From positions 124,001 to 188,000 of the forward strand of contig NZ_JAMJWD020000007.1 in assembly GCF_023554255.2 (NCBI RefSeq): a DNA stretch of 64,000 bases. Reading direction: 5' to 3'. Source of the stretch: Phyllobacterium sp. 21LDTY02-6 (GTDB lineage: Bacteria > Pseudomonadota > Alphaproteobacteria > Rhizobiales > Rhizobiaceae). The first letter of the stretch is position 1. Each line of letters starts with the position of its first letter. A model generated the notes under the pieces. The model was not told where the DNA came from, did no database searches, and saw only the letters and a program-made list of their open reading frames with translations. Position numbers and translations under genes: made by a program. Of this stretch, positions 1 through 8,814 are shown one piece after another.

Positions 1-95
1 AGTATGGCAGCGCGGATGGAAAGCGAGTACTACGAAGCTCTCAACTCGTAATTGTAGCAAATAATTAGGCTCGCGTTGGTATTGGTGTCCCCATC

Positions 96-1634
96 ATGGG
101 TGATGAAGCAAAGCAGAAACTGACACGAGAGGCCGTCCGCAACCTTGCACAAGAGGATGGCGAGGCAAAGGCGCCGCGCTCCTCCCTCAACGCGACGGCC
201 CGCACCATCGCATCGCAATATGCCCGGCCGACCAATTCTCCGGTGATGATCAGCGGCATCATGCGCATCATCGAATTCCTGATCATTGCAACGTCGGGTA
301 TCGCGGTGTTCATGATCTATGTCGGCCTGTCGCCCTATTCGGTCTTCCACTACCTCCTGGCAATCGTCCTGACGGCGCTGGCAGCCGTGTTCCTGCTGGA
401 ACTTGCCGACAGCTACCAGCTGGCAACGATGCGTGACCCGTTCAGCAAGATCGGACGCCTGCTCCTCGTCTATTCGGGCACCTTCGCCCTCATGTCGCTC
501 GCCGCGTTCTTCCTCAAGATATCCGAGGATTATTCGCGCGTCTGGTTCGGAGCCTGGTATGCGAGCGGCCTTGTGCTGTTTCTCGTCTTCCGCATCATCA
601 TGTCGCGCCTCATCAGGCGCTGGGCCCGCAACGGCAAGATGGAGCGGCGCGCGGTTATCGTCGGCGGCGGCAAGCCAGCCGAAGATCTTGTCCGGTCCAT
701 CGAGCAGCAGCCCTATAATGACATCCGGATCTGCGGCGTGTTCGACGACCGCGACGCCAAGCGCTCGCCGCCGATCGTCGCCGGCTATCCCAAGCTCGGC
801 AACATTTCGGAACTGATCGAATTTGCCCGCATAGCGCATATCGACATGCTCATCGTCTGCCTGCCGATCACCGCCGAGGAGCGCGTGCTGTCGCTGCTCA
901 AGAAGTTATGGGTATTGCCGGTCGACATCCGGCTATCGGCCCACAACAACCATCTGCAGTTCCGGCCGCGCGCCTATTCCTATATCGGCTCGGTCGCGAT
1001 GATCGACCTTTTCGACAAGCCGATCAATGATTGGGATTCCGTGGCCAAGCGCGCCTTCGACGTCTTCTTCAGTCTCATCGGCATCACCCTGTTCAGCCCG
1101 ATCATGCTGGCGACGGCGCTCGCGATCAAGCTCGAGAGCAAGGGCCCGGTGATCTTCAAGCAGCAGCGCCATGGCTTCAACAACGAGATCATCGAAGTGT
1201 GGAAGTTCCGCTCGATGTATAGCGAGATGTGCGATCCGACCGCGCGCAACGCCGTCGTCAAGAACGATCCGCGCGTTACCCGCGTCGGCCGTTTCATCCG
1301 CAAGACATCGATCGACGAACTTCCGCAATTCTTCAACGCCTTGATGGGAACGCTGTCGCTTGTCGGCCCGCGGCCCCATGCCATCGCCGCCCATAGCCAC
1401 AATCTCCTCTATAATGACGTCGTCGACGGCTATTTCGCCCGCCATCGCGTCAAGCCCGGAGTGACCGGCTGGGCGCAGATCAATGGCTGGCGCGGCGAGA
1501 TCGATTCCGACGAGAAGATCAAGATGCGCACGGAATTCGACCTGTTCTACATCGAAAACTGGTCGCTCTGGCTGGACCTCAAAATTCTCGTTCTGACGCC
1601 GGTCCGCCTGCTGAACACGGAAAACGCCTATTGA
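96..1634 (+). CDS. Polyprenyl-phosphate sugar-1-phosphate transferase (exopolysaccharide initiation, WcaJ/ExoY-like)
   Basis: A 512-aa inner-membrane enzyme that probably loads the first sugar phosphate onto undecaprenyl phosphate to start an extracellular polysaccharide repeat unit. The N-terminal third has several hydrophobic segments (residues about 50-170). It is followed by a nucleotide-binding-like region (VIVGGGKPAEDL) and a C-terminal bacterial sugar transferase domain (about 325-510) with KRAFDVFFSLIG, WKFRSM, DELPQFFNALMG, LSLVGPRPH and VKPGVTGWAQINGWRGE. The length fits the long two-domain form, not the short ExoY form. The ATG has no strong Shine-Dalgarno sequence. The next gene overlaps its stop codon, so the two are co-translated. 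The sugar (glucose or galactose) cannot be told from sequence. Confidence 0.9.
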   Translation: MGDEAKQKLTREAVRNLAQEDGEAKAPRSSLNATARTIASQYARPTNSPVMISGIMRIIEFLIIATSGIAVFMIYVGLSPYSVFHYLLAIVLTALAAVFLLELADSYQLATMRDPFSKIGRLLLVYSGTFALMSLAAFFLKISEDYSRVWFGAWYASGLVLFLVFRIIMSRLIRRWARNGKMERRAVIVGGGKPAEDLVRSIEQQPYNDIRICGVFDDRDAKRSPPIVAGYPKLGNISELIEFARIAHIDMLIVCLPITAEERVLSLLKKLWVLPVDIRLSAHNNHLQFRPRAYSYIGSVAMIDLFDKPINDWDSVAKRAFDVFFSLIGITLFSPIMLATALAIKLESKGPVIFKQQRHGFNNEIIEVWKFRSMYSEMCDPTARNAVVKNDPRVTRVGRFIRKTSIDELPQFFNALMGTLSLVGPRPHAIAAHSHNLLYNDVVDGYFARHRVKPGVTGWAQINGWRGEIDSDEKIKMRTEFDLFYIENWSLWLDLKILVLTPVRLLNTENAY

Positions 1635-2878
1635 CTGCGGTCGCTGCCGGCCAGGCGAACATCGCTTCGCCAGCAGCAAGGAACAGGTTCCTGATCGCCC
1701 TGTTGCGCAACGCCGCCATCGGGCTCGGTGTCTTTCTCAGCGCTTTCGTCATCGACGAGCCGGCGCCCTACGAGCTCTATATGGCGGGCCTCGTCGCCAT
1801 CTGGTGTCTCTTCGGCCTGCGCCTGTCCCGCATCAGCGCCGTCCTGCTGCTGATGCTGGTCCTGTTCAATATTGGCGGCGTGATCTCCATGGGGCAGATG
1901 CCGGACCTGAAGACCGCTCCGATGTATCTCGCAGTATCGCTTTTCCTGGCCTTTACCGCGGTATTCTTCGCCGCCATCGTCAGCCGGGACGAGCGGCTTC
2001 TCGCCACCATATTCGGCGCCTATGTCCTTGGCGCGATCGCCACGGCGAGCCTCGGCATCCTCGGTTATTTCGATGCCTTCCCGGGCGCCGAACTCTTCAC
2101 CCGCTATGGCCGGGCGATGGGCGCGTTCCAGGATCCGAATGTGTTCGGGCCCTTCCTCATGCTGCCGCTGGCATGGCTGCTTCACGGCGTGCTGACGGGA
2201 AGCATCGGCGGGCTGCTCATGCGCACCGTCCCGATTCTCATCCTCGTGCTGGCGGTTTTCCTGTCGTTCTCGCGCGCGGCCTGGGGCATGGCGGTATTCG
2301 TCGTCGCCGGACTGGCGCTGCTGCTCTTCATCCGCAACCCGTCGCCGATGTTCCGCCTGAGGATCATCGCCCTCGGCACTGCCGCGGTTCTGATCGCCGT
2401 CGCGGCGATCATCGTTGCCCTGCAGATACCGAGCGTCGCCGAACTCTTCTCCGCGCGCGCGCAACTGGTGCAGGATTACGATCAGGCCCAGTTTGGCCGC
2501 TTCGCCCGTCACTGGTATGGAATGCTGCTTTCCATCGACAATCCGCTCGGCATAGGCCCGCTGGAATTCGGCCCTATCTTTGGCGAAGACACGCATAATA
2601 TGTGGCTGAAGGCTGCACTCGATTATGGCTGGCTCGGATTCATAAGCTACATCACGCTGATGATGACCACTTTCGGCCTTGGCCTGCGCATCCTCTTCCG
2701 CGACCGGCCATGGCAGCCATATCTCCTCTGCGCCTATCTGGTCTTCGTGGCGCATCTGCTGATCGGCAATGTGATCGATACCGACCATTGGCGCCATTTC
2801 TACCTCATTATCGGCCTGATATGGGGATGTATCGGGCTGGAAGCACAGCACAACGCAGCGCAACGTCCGCAGGCGTGA
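1631..2878 (+). CDS. O-antigen ligase / polysaccharide polymerase family membrane protein
   Basis: A 415-aa polytopic membrane protein with about ten to twelve hydrophobic segments. The central and C-terminal part looks like the Wzy_C (O-antigen ligase) family. It shows FQDPNVFGPFLMLP in the first half and EDTHNMWLKAALDYGWLGF in the periplasmic region. These proteins join or polymerise lipid-linked glycans at the periplasmic face. The TTG start overlaps the upstream TGA (TTGA), which indicates translational coupling with the initiating transferase and a shared pathway. Ligase versus polymerase cannot be decided. No other wzx or glycosyltransferase genes follow within the window. Confidence 0.85.
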   Translation: MTAVAAGQANIASPAARNRFLIALLRNAAIGLGVFLSAFVIDEPAPYELYMAGLVAIWCLFGLRLSRISAVLLLMLVLFNIGGVISMGQMPDLKTAPMYLAVSLFLAFTAVFFAAIVSRDERLLATIFGAYVLGAIATASLGILGYFDAFPGAELFTRYGRAMGAFQDPNVFGPFLMLPLAWLLHGVLTGSIGGLLMRTVPILILVLAVFLSFSRAAWGMAVFVVAGLALLLFIRNPSPMFRLRIIALGTAAVLIAVAAIIVALQIPSVAELFSARAQLVQDYDQAQFGRFARHWYGMLLSIDNPLGIGPLEFGPIFGEDTHNMWLKAALDYGWLGFISYITLMMTTFGLGLRILFRDRPWQPYLLCAYLVFVAHLLIGNVIDTDHWRHFYLIIGLIWGCIGLEAQHNAAQRPQA

Positions 2879-3081
2879 AGCAACGCCGCTGTCGCTGCCC
2901 GCTATTTGTTGACGCTATTTGTCTATTATTGCACCTGCCCGAAATGTACCGTGAAAAATCAACATGGAGCGCTATCCGCTTGAACCAACTACAACTTAGG
3001 ATTGCATGGAAATAGCTGGACAAAACCGGGTGTCTGCTTGATGGTTCGGTCAACGACGGAGTAGAAAGCAGAATCATCAGG

Positions 3082-3342
3082 TTGCGCCAGCGGATTTCGA
3101 CATTGATATTTTTAGACGAAGATAATCCCAATTATTCCAGGTCGGACGGCGAATTGATGCAACGCGCCTTCGACATGGCCGCCGAGGAACTCGGCATTGC
3201 GCAGCCAGGCTGTTCGGAACAGGCGACGTTGGCGCGTTTCGTGCGCGCCGCCTATATCATCGGCAATCGGGATGTTCAGTCCATAGCGAAGTTTTCGATA
3301 GAGGCGGTACTGCTGCGGCGCAGGGCGCAGAACAAACCGTAA
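3082..3342 (+). CDS. Small conserved-looking hypothetical protein
   Basis: An 86-aa (or shorter) soluble protein, not recognised with certainty. It has an acidic N-terminal stretch (DEDNPNYSRSDGELMQRAF) and a helical C-terminal part ending in RRRAQNKP. Base composition and codon use look like the chromosome. The start is uncertain: TTG at 3082 is the longest, another in-frame TTG lies near 3103 and an ATG lies at 3156, none with a clear Shine-Dalgarno sequence. It stands alone between the polysaccharide genes and tRNA-Pro on the opposite strand. No function is proposed. Confidence 0.5.
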   Translation: MRQRISTLIFLDEDNPNYSRSDGELMQRAFDMAAEELGIAQPGCSEQATLARFVRAAYIIGNRDVQSIAKFSIEAVLLRRRAQNKP

Positions 3343-3372
3343 GTTCCCGGCTCCTTGCTTCCCTCGGGAAGC

Positions 3373-3449
<77 letters not shown>

Positions 3450-3593
3450 AACCGGGTGAAGCCCTAGAATACCTCGCTTTTTTTAGCAATACCCAAAAAC
3501 AGAGAAAACGAACGAAGCGCACACAAATGCGTCGCGGAGGTGGCCGCCAGCCCCGAAGCATGGCGCAGCACAGCCGGTGGAGCGCTGTTTCGC

Positions 3594-3986
3594 CTACTCC
3601 TCGAAGCGGCCCGAGGCCTCGCGGTCGCGGTCGTATCGCCTTGCCAGCGGAAATTCCGGCAGCCAGGATTCGCGGCGGACGACCCAGCTTTCATAGGTCG
3701 GCATGAATTGATCCGTATCGTCCAGCGAGCCCAGATTCACTTCGATCTCGTCGTCGGTCCGCGCAAAGACCGACGAGCCGCAACGCGGACAGAAGAACCG
3801 CCCCTTATAGTCGCGTGTTTCCCCCTCGACTGTCACCGCCGTCTCAGGGAAGATTGCCGAGGCATGAAACAGCGCGCCATGATGCTTGCGGCACTCGAGA
3901 CAATGGCAAAGACCAACCCGATAGGGACGCCCCGTGGCGACAAATCGCACATTGCCGCACACGCAGCCGCCGGAATATCGATCCAT
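3594..3986 (-). CDS. GFA/CENP-V-fold zinc protein
   Basis: A 130-aa protein of the GFA (glutathione-dependent formaldehyde-activating, CENP-V/GFA) fold family. Zinc-binding cysteines are visible as GGCVCGNVRF near the N-terminus, CHCLECRKHHGALF in the middle and FCPRCGSSVF further on. Members carry this small zinc fold but most have no proven enzymatic role, so formaldehyde chemistry is not claimed. The start at 3986 is chosen because AAGGAG lies about 8 bp upstream and the family begins with a short Y/SGGC segment. A longer in-frame start exists at 4034. It appears monocistronic. Confidence 0.85.
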   Translation of the reverse strand: MDRYSGGCVCGNVRFVATGRPYRVGLCHCLECRKHHGALFHASAIFPETAVTVEGETRDYKGRFFCPRCGSSVFARTDDEIEVNLGSLDDTDQFMPTYESWVVRRESWLPEFPLARRYDRDREASGRFEE

Positions 3987-4054
3987 GCCGCGTCTCCTTC
4001 CAATCTCAAGCCAGCGAAAAACCGTGTTCCGCAAAAAAGGTCGATCGACCTGGT

Positions 4055-4495
4055 CTAGGTCGAACCGCCCCTTCTGCTACGACGAAGCATGTACTCCTCG
4101 CGGCGCCGCATTTCATCGGCGCTTATCTCCCGTCGCGGACGGTCTGGCCGGCTGGCCTCGGGCCGGTCCGGCCGATCCACCCGATCCGGCCGATCCGGTC
4201 TGTCGGGGCGATCCGGTCTGTCGGGGCGATCCGGTCTGTCAGGGCGATCCGGTCTGTCAGGACGGTGCCTGTCGGGACGATGCCTGTCCCAGTCGCGATG
4301 CCGCCGCCGGTCACGATCATGGCGATCGTAGCGGCTATAGCGATAGCGGTCATAGCGATCGTAATCGCCGATATAAGTATCGGAATAGACGGCGCCGCCA
4401 TAATATCCGCCCGAATAGCCGCCGTCATATTCGCTGCTGACGCAGCCGGTCAATAAAAGCCCGGCCCCGACTACGATCCAAGATCCTTTTCGCAT
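4055..4495 (-). CDS. Lipoprotein with tandem Arg-Pro-Asp repeats
   Basis: A 146-aa exported lipoprotein. The signal peptide ends in the lipobox LLTGC (Cys18). A Gly/Tyr-rich segment (about 20-45) follows, then an Arg/Asp/Tyr-rich segment. Residues about 73-112 are an array of RPD triplets, and the C-terminus is basic (EEYMLRRSRRGG). The start at 4495 is set by AGGAGGA about 7 bp upstream and the signal sequence. The RPD array is encoded by repetitive DNA including four perfect or near-perfect 18-bp units, so its length may vary between strains. It is probably an envelope surface or linker protein; the function is unknown. Confidence 0.75.
   Translation of the reverse strand: MRKGSWIVVGAGLLLTGCVSSEYDGGYSGGYYGGAVYSDTYIGDYDRYDRYRYSRYDRHDRDRRRHRDWDRHRPDRHRPDRPDRPDRPDRPDRPDRPDRPDRPDRVDRPDRPEASRPDRPRREISADEMRRREEYMLRRSRRGGST
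4191..4262. repeat. Four tandem 18-bp repeats inside the lipoprotein gene
   Basis: Units beginning CGATCCGGTCTGTC start at 4191, 4209, 4227 and 4245. The first two are identical and the last two differ at one or two bases. They lie in a wider degenerate 9-bp periodicity (about 4160-4279) encoding the Arg-Pro-Asp array. The period is a multiple of three, so gain or loss of a unit keeps the reading frame. Confidence 0.9.
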
Positions 4496-4562
4496 CGCGA
4501 TGTCCTCCTGCCGCCCGATAACTCCCGACACTGCCATACGTTCCATCCCGCCACCAGAGCAA

Positions 4563-5546
4563 TTATGGCCCGACACCAGCGAGCTCGCCATGCGTGGCAC
4601 CACGGGCAAAGCCATCAAGGGCGATCTGCATCTGCCTCACCGATTGCGGTCCGCCATGCCCCTCCTCTTCGACCATGCACAGACGGCTTGTCGGCCATGC
4701 CTGGTGCAGCCGCCATGCGGTGATGGCTGGACTGCTGATATCCCGGCGCCCCTGTATGAGAACCGCCGGAATATGGGAAATCCTGCTCATATTGTTCAGG
4801 ATCTCGGCGCCATCGCGCAAAAACCCGTCATTTGCCCAGTAATGCGTAACCAAAGTGGCGAATTCCAGGAGTTGCTCATCGCTGCGCAGTTTCCCGGTCG
4901 GCGCGAAGTTGGGATCGAGCGATATATGCACGCTTTCCCATTCGTTCCAGGCACGGGCTGCCAATACGCGGTCGGCATCATCCTTCCCGGCAAGGCGGCG
5001 TGCATAGGCTTCGATGAGGCGCTCTTCCCTGCCTTTGCCCGAAGCAGCTTCGAGCCTTTCCCAGGCTTCCGGGAATAATCGCCCCATGTGCCCGGTTATC
5101 CAGTCGATCTCGGCCCTGCTGGTGGTGGTTACCGCGAGCAGAACGAGTTCGGAAACGCGTGCTGGATGCGCCTGAGCGTAGGCCAGGGCGAGCGTAGACC
5201 CCCAGGAGACGCCGGACACCAGCCAGTGCCGCACGCCGAGCCGCGCTCGAACGTGTTCGATGTCGGAGATCAGGTCAGCTGTGGTGTTTTGCTGGAGGTC
5301 GACGCCCGTGCTTGCGGCCGAAGGTCTGCTTCTCCCACAGCCGCGCTGGTCGATACCTATGATGAAATATCGATCCGGATCGAAATGCGACCGGTAGCGG
5401 CCTGAACCAAGGCCGCTACCGGGACCGCCATGGAGATAGAGGGCGGGCTTGCCTTGCGGATTGCCGGATGCCTCCCAATAGATCTCATTTCCGGCCGAGC
5501 AGGCAATGTGGCCGGAGGCGAAAGGTGAGATTTGCGGGTAGCTCAT
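4563..5546 (-). CDS. pip: Proline iminopeptidase (alpha/beta hydrolase, S33 family)
   Basis: A 327-aa cytoplasmic peptidase expected to release N-terminal proline from peptides. It shows the family oxyanion motif HGGPGSGLG (about 39-47), the segment DQRGCGRS, and the nucleophile elbow GVSWGS with the catalytic serine near residue 115. The acid and histidine are likely in GRRDISSP and EEEGHGG near the C-terminus. Length and motif order match bacterial PIP enzymes. The start has only a weak Shine-Dalgarno sequence. It is convergent with nothing and lies between the repeat lipoprotein and ampC on the same strand. Confidence 0.88.
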   Translation of the reverse strand: MSYPQISPFASGHIACSAGNEIYWEASGNPQGKPALYLHGGPGSGLGSGRYRSHFDPDRYFIIGIDQRGCGRSRPSAASTGVDLQQNTTADLISDIEHVRARLGVRHWLVSGVSWGSTLALAYAQAHPARVSELVLLAVTTTSRAEIDWITGHMGRLFPEAWERLEAASGKGREERLIEAYARRLAGKDDADRVLAARAWNEWESVHISLDPNFAPTGKLRSDEQLLEFATLVTHYWANDGFLRDGAEILNNMSRISHIPAVLIQGRRDISSPAITAWRLHQAWPTSRLCMVEEEGHGGPQSVRQMQIALDGFARGATHGELAGVGP

Positions 5547-5619
5547 GGGAACGGTCCAGCGTTGAAAGTTCCGGCTGTCCTAACCGCGGCCTTCGTCAGT
5601 TCGATGACATGCGCACCGG

Positions 5620-6798
5620 TCAAAGGCCGAGTTGCTTCATGATAGCATGGGCGAGCCTGATGCGCTCGTCATTGGGATAGAACTTGTTGGCGAGGATGAC
5701 GATGCCGAAGCGCTTTTCCGGCACGAAGGCGACATAGGCGCCGAAACCATTGGTCGAGCCGGTCTTGTTGACGAACACGTCCCTGCGCGGCTTCTGCGGC
5801 GGCGTGATCGCCTTCACCGGCACCGGATTGCGCGACATGGTGGTCGAATTGCCTTCAAGCAGGGCATCGAGCTTCGCCGGGTAGTCATATTGCTCCCAGA
5901 CAAGATCCTGCGTCATCGGGCCCGCCTTGAAATAGGCGGCGCGGGTGGCGTCCAGCGCCTGCTGCAGGTCCTTGTCGATCTCGACTTGCCCCATATTCGC
6001 ATCGGCAAAGCGGAGAAGGTCGGATGCCGTCGTCTTGACGCCATAGGCCTCGTCCGCGAGCATGCCGGTGTCGTCGACGCGAACCGGCTGGTCGTTCTTC
6101 CTGTGGCCCTGCGCATAGTCGGCCATCCTTGCCTTGGGAACATTGACGTAGGTGCTTGAGAGGCCAAGCCCGCCAAATACCTGCTTTTCGACCAGGGTCG
6201 CAAAATCGCCCTTCATGGCCCTGGCCGCGACGACGCCGAGCATGCCGACGCTCGGATTGGCGTAATTGCGGTGCGAGCCCGGCGCGAAAGTCGGCTCCCA
6301 CTCGGCAAAATAGCGCATGAGCTGACGCTCGTTCTTCACCTCATCCGGCACCTGGAGCGGGAAACCACCCGGCGTATGGGTGCCGAGGTGGAATATCTCG
6401 ATGCCGCCGAAGGTGTTGCCGTCCAGTTCGGGCACATATCTGGCGATCCTGTCGGTGAGCTTCAGATCGCCCTTCACTTCGGCATAGGTCGCCAGCGTTG
6501 CGGTGAAGGTCTTGCTTATGGAACCGACCTCGAAAATCGTGTTCTCATCGACCGGCTTGCCGCCCTGCTTCGCAGCCACGCCGGACGAAACCAGATAATG
6601 CCGGCCATCGAGCGAGATGCCGACCGCCATGCCCGGAATGCCGTATTTCTGCATGACCGGCCCGATTGCTGCATCGACGCTTTGCCTGATCTGCTGCTGC
6701 CGATCGTCGGCCCGCGCCGCCATCGGCAGGCACATGGCAAGTAGAAACCCCGCCATAATCGGCCCAGCAATAATTGGGTTCGGTGCTGAAATGCGCAT
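5620..6798 (-). CDS. ampC: Class C (AmpC-type) beta-lactamase
   Basis: A 392-aa periplasmic serine beta-lactamase. The Sec signal peptide ends near MAARA. All three active-site elements are present: SISK (serine nucleophile, in FEVGSISKTF), YAN (in RNYANPSVG) and KTG (in VNKTGSTNGFG). Overall sequence and size recall the OCH-type AmpC enzymes of Ochrobactrum. Three ATG codons follow one another (6804, 6801, 6798). GAGGAG ends at 6805, so the third gives the best spacing and is used here. No divergent ampR-like LysR gene lies upstream, so classical induction is not encoded locally. Confidence 0.92.
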   Translation of the reverse strand: MRISAPNPIIAGPIMAGFLLAMCLPMAARADDRQQQIRQSVDAAIGPVMQKYGIPGMAVGISLDGRHYLVSSGVAAKQGGKPVDENTIFEVGSISKTFTATLATYAEVKGDLKLTDRIARYVPELDGNTFGGIEIFHLGTHTPGGFPLQVPDEVKNERQLMRYFAEWEPTFAPGSHRNYANPSVGMLGVVAARAMKGDFATLVEKQVFGGLGLSSTYVNVPKARMADYAQGHRKNDQPVRVDDTGMLADEAYGVKTTASDLLRFADANMGQVEIDKDLQQALDATRAAYFKAGPMTQDLVWEQYDYPAKLDALLEGNSTTMSRNPVPVKAITPPQKPRRDVFVNKTGSTNGFGAYVAFVPEKRFGIVILANKFYPNDERIRLAHAIMKQLGL

Positions 6799-7020
6799 CA
6801 TCATCTCCTCTTTTCGGCGCCATCGGCAAACATGGATTGGCGCGCCGGCAGATGTCTAAGCGCGTCGCCATGCAAGGGCAAACGACGATATTTCGTGGCT
6901 GACATGAATTAAACTGGGCCTTGGCACCTGCCAGCCGTGTCGGCGCCCATCGGGACCGTTGACGATCGAGGCCAGCCTATGGGAAATTGCCTTTCGGCCC
7001 CGAGGTTGGAGACGTCTGCC

Positions 7021-7326
7021 ATGCGCGCTTTCTACCGGTTTGCGACCCTGATCCTTGCCAGCCTCCCGGTCCAGGCCGTTGCCGAACCGTTCGTGTCGTG
7101 GAATTCCAACGAGGCCGGCTTCTGGCTGGAAGTGGATAATCAGGACGACCGCAACTGGGCCTGCACGGTCGAATACCGCGTCACGGTCTCCGGAAAGGAA
7201 GCGCTGCGGGAACATCGGTTTCTGGTCGCCCCAAAGTCCAGGAACATCGTCTTCGTCCCGCCGTTCAGCCCCTTGCCGCGCGGACAATGGTCCTTTGCGC
7301 CTGAAGGCAGGGCGAACTGTACCTGA
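7021..7326 (+). CDS. Small secreted protein of unknown function
   Basis: A 101-aa protein with a signal peptide (cleavage probably after VQAVA) and a mature part of about 80 residues. The mature part seems beta-rich and has two cysteines (ACTVEYR and the penultimate residue). The ATG at 7021 follows TTGGAGA at a distance of about 10 bp. An in-frame upstream start at 6937 would destroy the signal peptide. It is transcribed divergently from ampC across about 220 bp that probably hold both promoters. The family was not recognised. Confidence 0.65.
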   Translation: MRAFYRFATLILASLPVQAVAEPFVSWNSNEAGFWLEVDNQDDRNWACTVEYRVTVSGKEALREHRFLVAPKSRNIVFVPPFSPLPRGQWSFAPEGRANCT

Positions 7327-7393
7327 CCCAGGCAAAACGGAACCGGCGCCGCATATGCGACGCCGGGACTGTGCCTGTGCCGGTTGGCGCTGC

Positions 7394-7996
7394 CTATTGC
7401 GCCGGTGCGGCGGGCGTTGCCGGCTGGCTCGAACCCGCCGGAGCGGGCGCGGCCGGTGTGGCGCTGTCTGCCGCGTTGGATTCGCTCGCCTTCATCGGAT
7501 CGGCGACACCTTGGGTGAAGCTGTCCGCGGTCTCGAAGGCTGGCGCTTCCTTCAGCTTCTCCTTGGTGGTGTTGACGACGATCCAGTTGGATTTGTCTTC
7601 ACGCATGGAGATTTTCAGCTGGTCGGCGGGCAAGGCAACGGCCTTCTCGCCAACGCCGAGGAAGCCGCCCACGCCGATGACCGCGGCCTTCACCGTACCG
7701 TCGGCATTGACGATCAGGTCCTTCACCTCGCCGATCGATTCGGCATTCTCACTGTCACCATTATAGACATTCTTGCCCATAAGGCCGGAAGCGAGCAGTT
7801 GCCCCTCCTCCACCTTGGTCATGGGCTGGACATCGGCAGCCGTGGCGGCGCCGGCACCGCCCGTGAACAATTCCTTCGTCTCCACCTTTGCCGGTGCCGG
7901 GTCAGCGGCTGGCGCGGGTGCCGGCGTGGTCTGTGCCAACGCCGTTCCGGCCATCAATGTCACAGCCGCGGTTGAAGCAATCAATGATTTCAACAT
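7394..7996 (-). CDS. PRC-barrel domain protein, exported
   Basis: A 200-aa protein with a signal peptide ending GTALAQ, followed by an Ala/Pro-rich linker. A PRC-barrel domain spans about residues 60-150 (LLASGLMGKNVYNGDSENAESIGEVKDL is its start; GVGEKAVALP follows), and the C-terminal tail is Ala/Pro-rich. Similar rhizobial proteins are stress-related periplasmic PRC-barrel proteins. The start at 7996 has AAGGAG about 6 bp upstream. It is divergent from the 48-aa membrane protein at 8193. Confidence 0.82.
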   Translation of the reverse strand: MLKSLIASTAAVTLMAGTALAQTTPAPAPAADPAPAKVETKELFTGGAGAATAADVQPMTKVEEGQLLASGLMGKNVYNGDSENAESIGEVKDLIVNADGTVKAAVIGVGGFLGVGEKAVALPADQLKISMREDKSNWIVVNTTKEKLKEAPAFETADSFTQGVADPMKASESNAADSATPAAPAPAGSSQPATPAAPAQ

Positions 7997-8192
7997 CGGA
8001 TGTCTCCTTGTTTCATGCGCGGGAACAACCATTTGGCGTCCCTTCAGAGGAAACAACCGGCAACCTCGCCTCCAGTTCCAGCCATGCGGGAAAATTGAAG
8101 AGCGCGGAAGAAGATGATGCTGCGCGCGGAACCTTGGCGGCCAGGGCGCGTTCCAGCACGTTACAATTTCCCAATAATCGCAGGAGAATTCA

Positions 8193-8339
8193 TTGAATCG
8201 CAACGGTCTCTATGTGCTCGTCGGCGCACTGCTCGTCATCGCAATCGGCATGGGTATCTATATTTATCGCGAAGAAACCAAGCCTGCCGGTGTCGAACTG
8301 AAGATCGGCGAAGGTGGCGTATCAGTCGAAGAGAACTGA
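8193..8339 (+). CDS. 48-aa single-pass membrane protein
   Basis: A very short gene with a TTG start preceded by AGGAG at 8182-8186 (6 bp spacing). The product has one transmembrane segment (LYVLVGALLVIAIGMGIYIY). The tail is short and charged and ends GVELKIGEGGVSVEEN, with an amphipathic Gly-rich strand. I recall similar tiny proteins in Rhizobiales with a hydrophobic N-terminus and a G(I/V)E-like tail, but no function is known. Membrane segment, Shine-Dalgarno sequence and codon use all support a real gene. Confidence 0.7.
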   Translation: MNRNGLYVLVGALLVIAIGMGIYIYREETKPAGVELKIGEGGVSVEEN

Positions 8340-8382
8340 TGTTCCGGCTCGGGCGGATGCCGCCCGAGCCGATTTCATTCGA

Positions 8383-8814
8383 TCAGCTATAGGGTGAATA
8401 GCACTGCTGGCGCGGGCCATTATAGGGCTGGTACGTGTTGTCGGACGCCCTGTAGGAGCGATATTTGTCGTAGCACCACTGGACATGGGCGCTGCCGCCA
8501 CCGGAACGGATCACGCGGCGCGGCTGGTTGGCAATGGCCCCGCCAATGATCGCGCCGGCGCCAAATGCGGCCAATGGATACCACCAGCCATCGCTATGGC
8601 GGCGATATCCACGCCGATGATGACGATAGCCGCGATGTCCGCGCCAGTGCCCACCGCGCCAACGGCGATGTTCGCGATACTGCACCTGCTCCACATTCTG
8701 CTTGAATTCGAAGGGAACCGAGGGTAGCGGCGCAGCCGAGACCGGCACGGCAGCGGCAACGCCCATGGCCAGACTGAGCACACCTGCAAACAGTCCAGAG
8801 ACAATCTTTCTCAT
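8383..8814 (-). CDS. BA14K family protein
   Basis: A 143-aa exported protein of the BA14K family, first known as an immunoreactive Brucella protein with lectin-like activity. A signal peptide ends near PVSAA. A Gly/His/Arg/Tyr-rich middle (residues 45-72) is followed by a hydrophobic glycine-rich segment ([15 protein letters not shown]). The diagnostic C-terminal motif is [19 protein letters not shown] followed by [20 protein letters not shown] lies about 8 bp upstream of the ATG. The family is typical of Hyphomicrobiales and is one of the best taxonomic markers here. Confidence 0.93.
   Translation of the reverse strand: MRKIVSGLFAGVLSLAMGVAAAVPVSAAPLPSVPFEFKQNVEQVQYREHRRWRGGHWRGHRGYRHHRRGYRRHSDGWWYPLAAFGAGAIIGGAIANQPRRVIRSGGGSAHVQWCYDKYRSYRASDNTYQPYNGPRQQCYSPYS

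Noticed and set aside
4191-4262. Possible CRISPR array
   Set aside because: The 18-bp repeats are contiguous without spacers and lie inside a coding region with a three-base period.
4089-4331. Gly/Ser/Arg repetitive reading frame on the plus strand across the lipoprotein gene
   Set aside because: It is the complement of the RPD repeats; the minus frame has signal peptide, lipobox and Shine-Dalgarno sequence.
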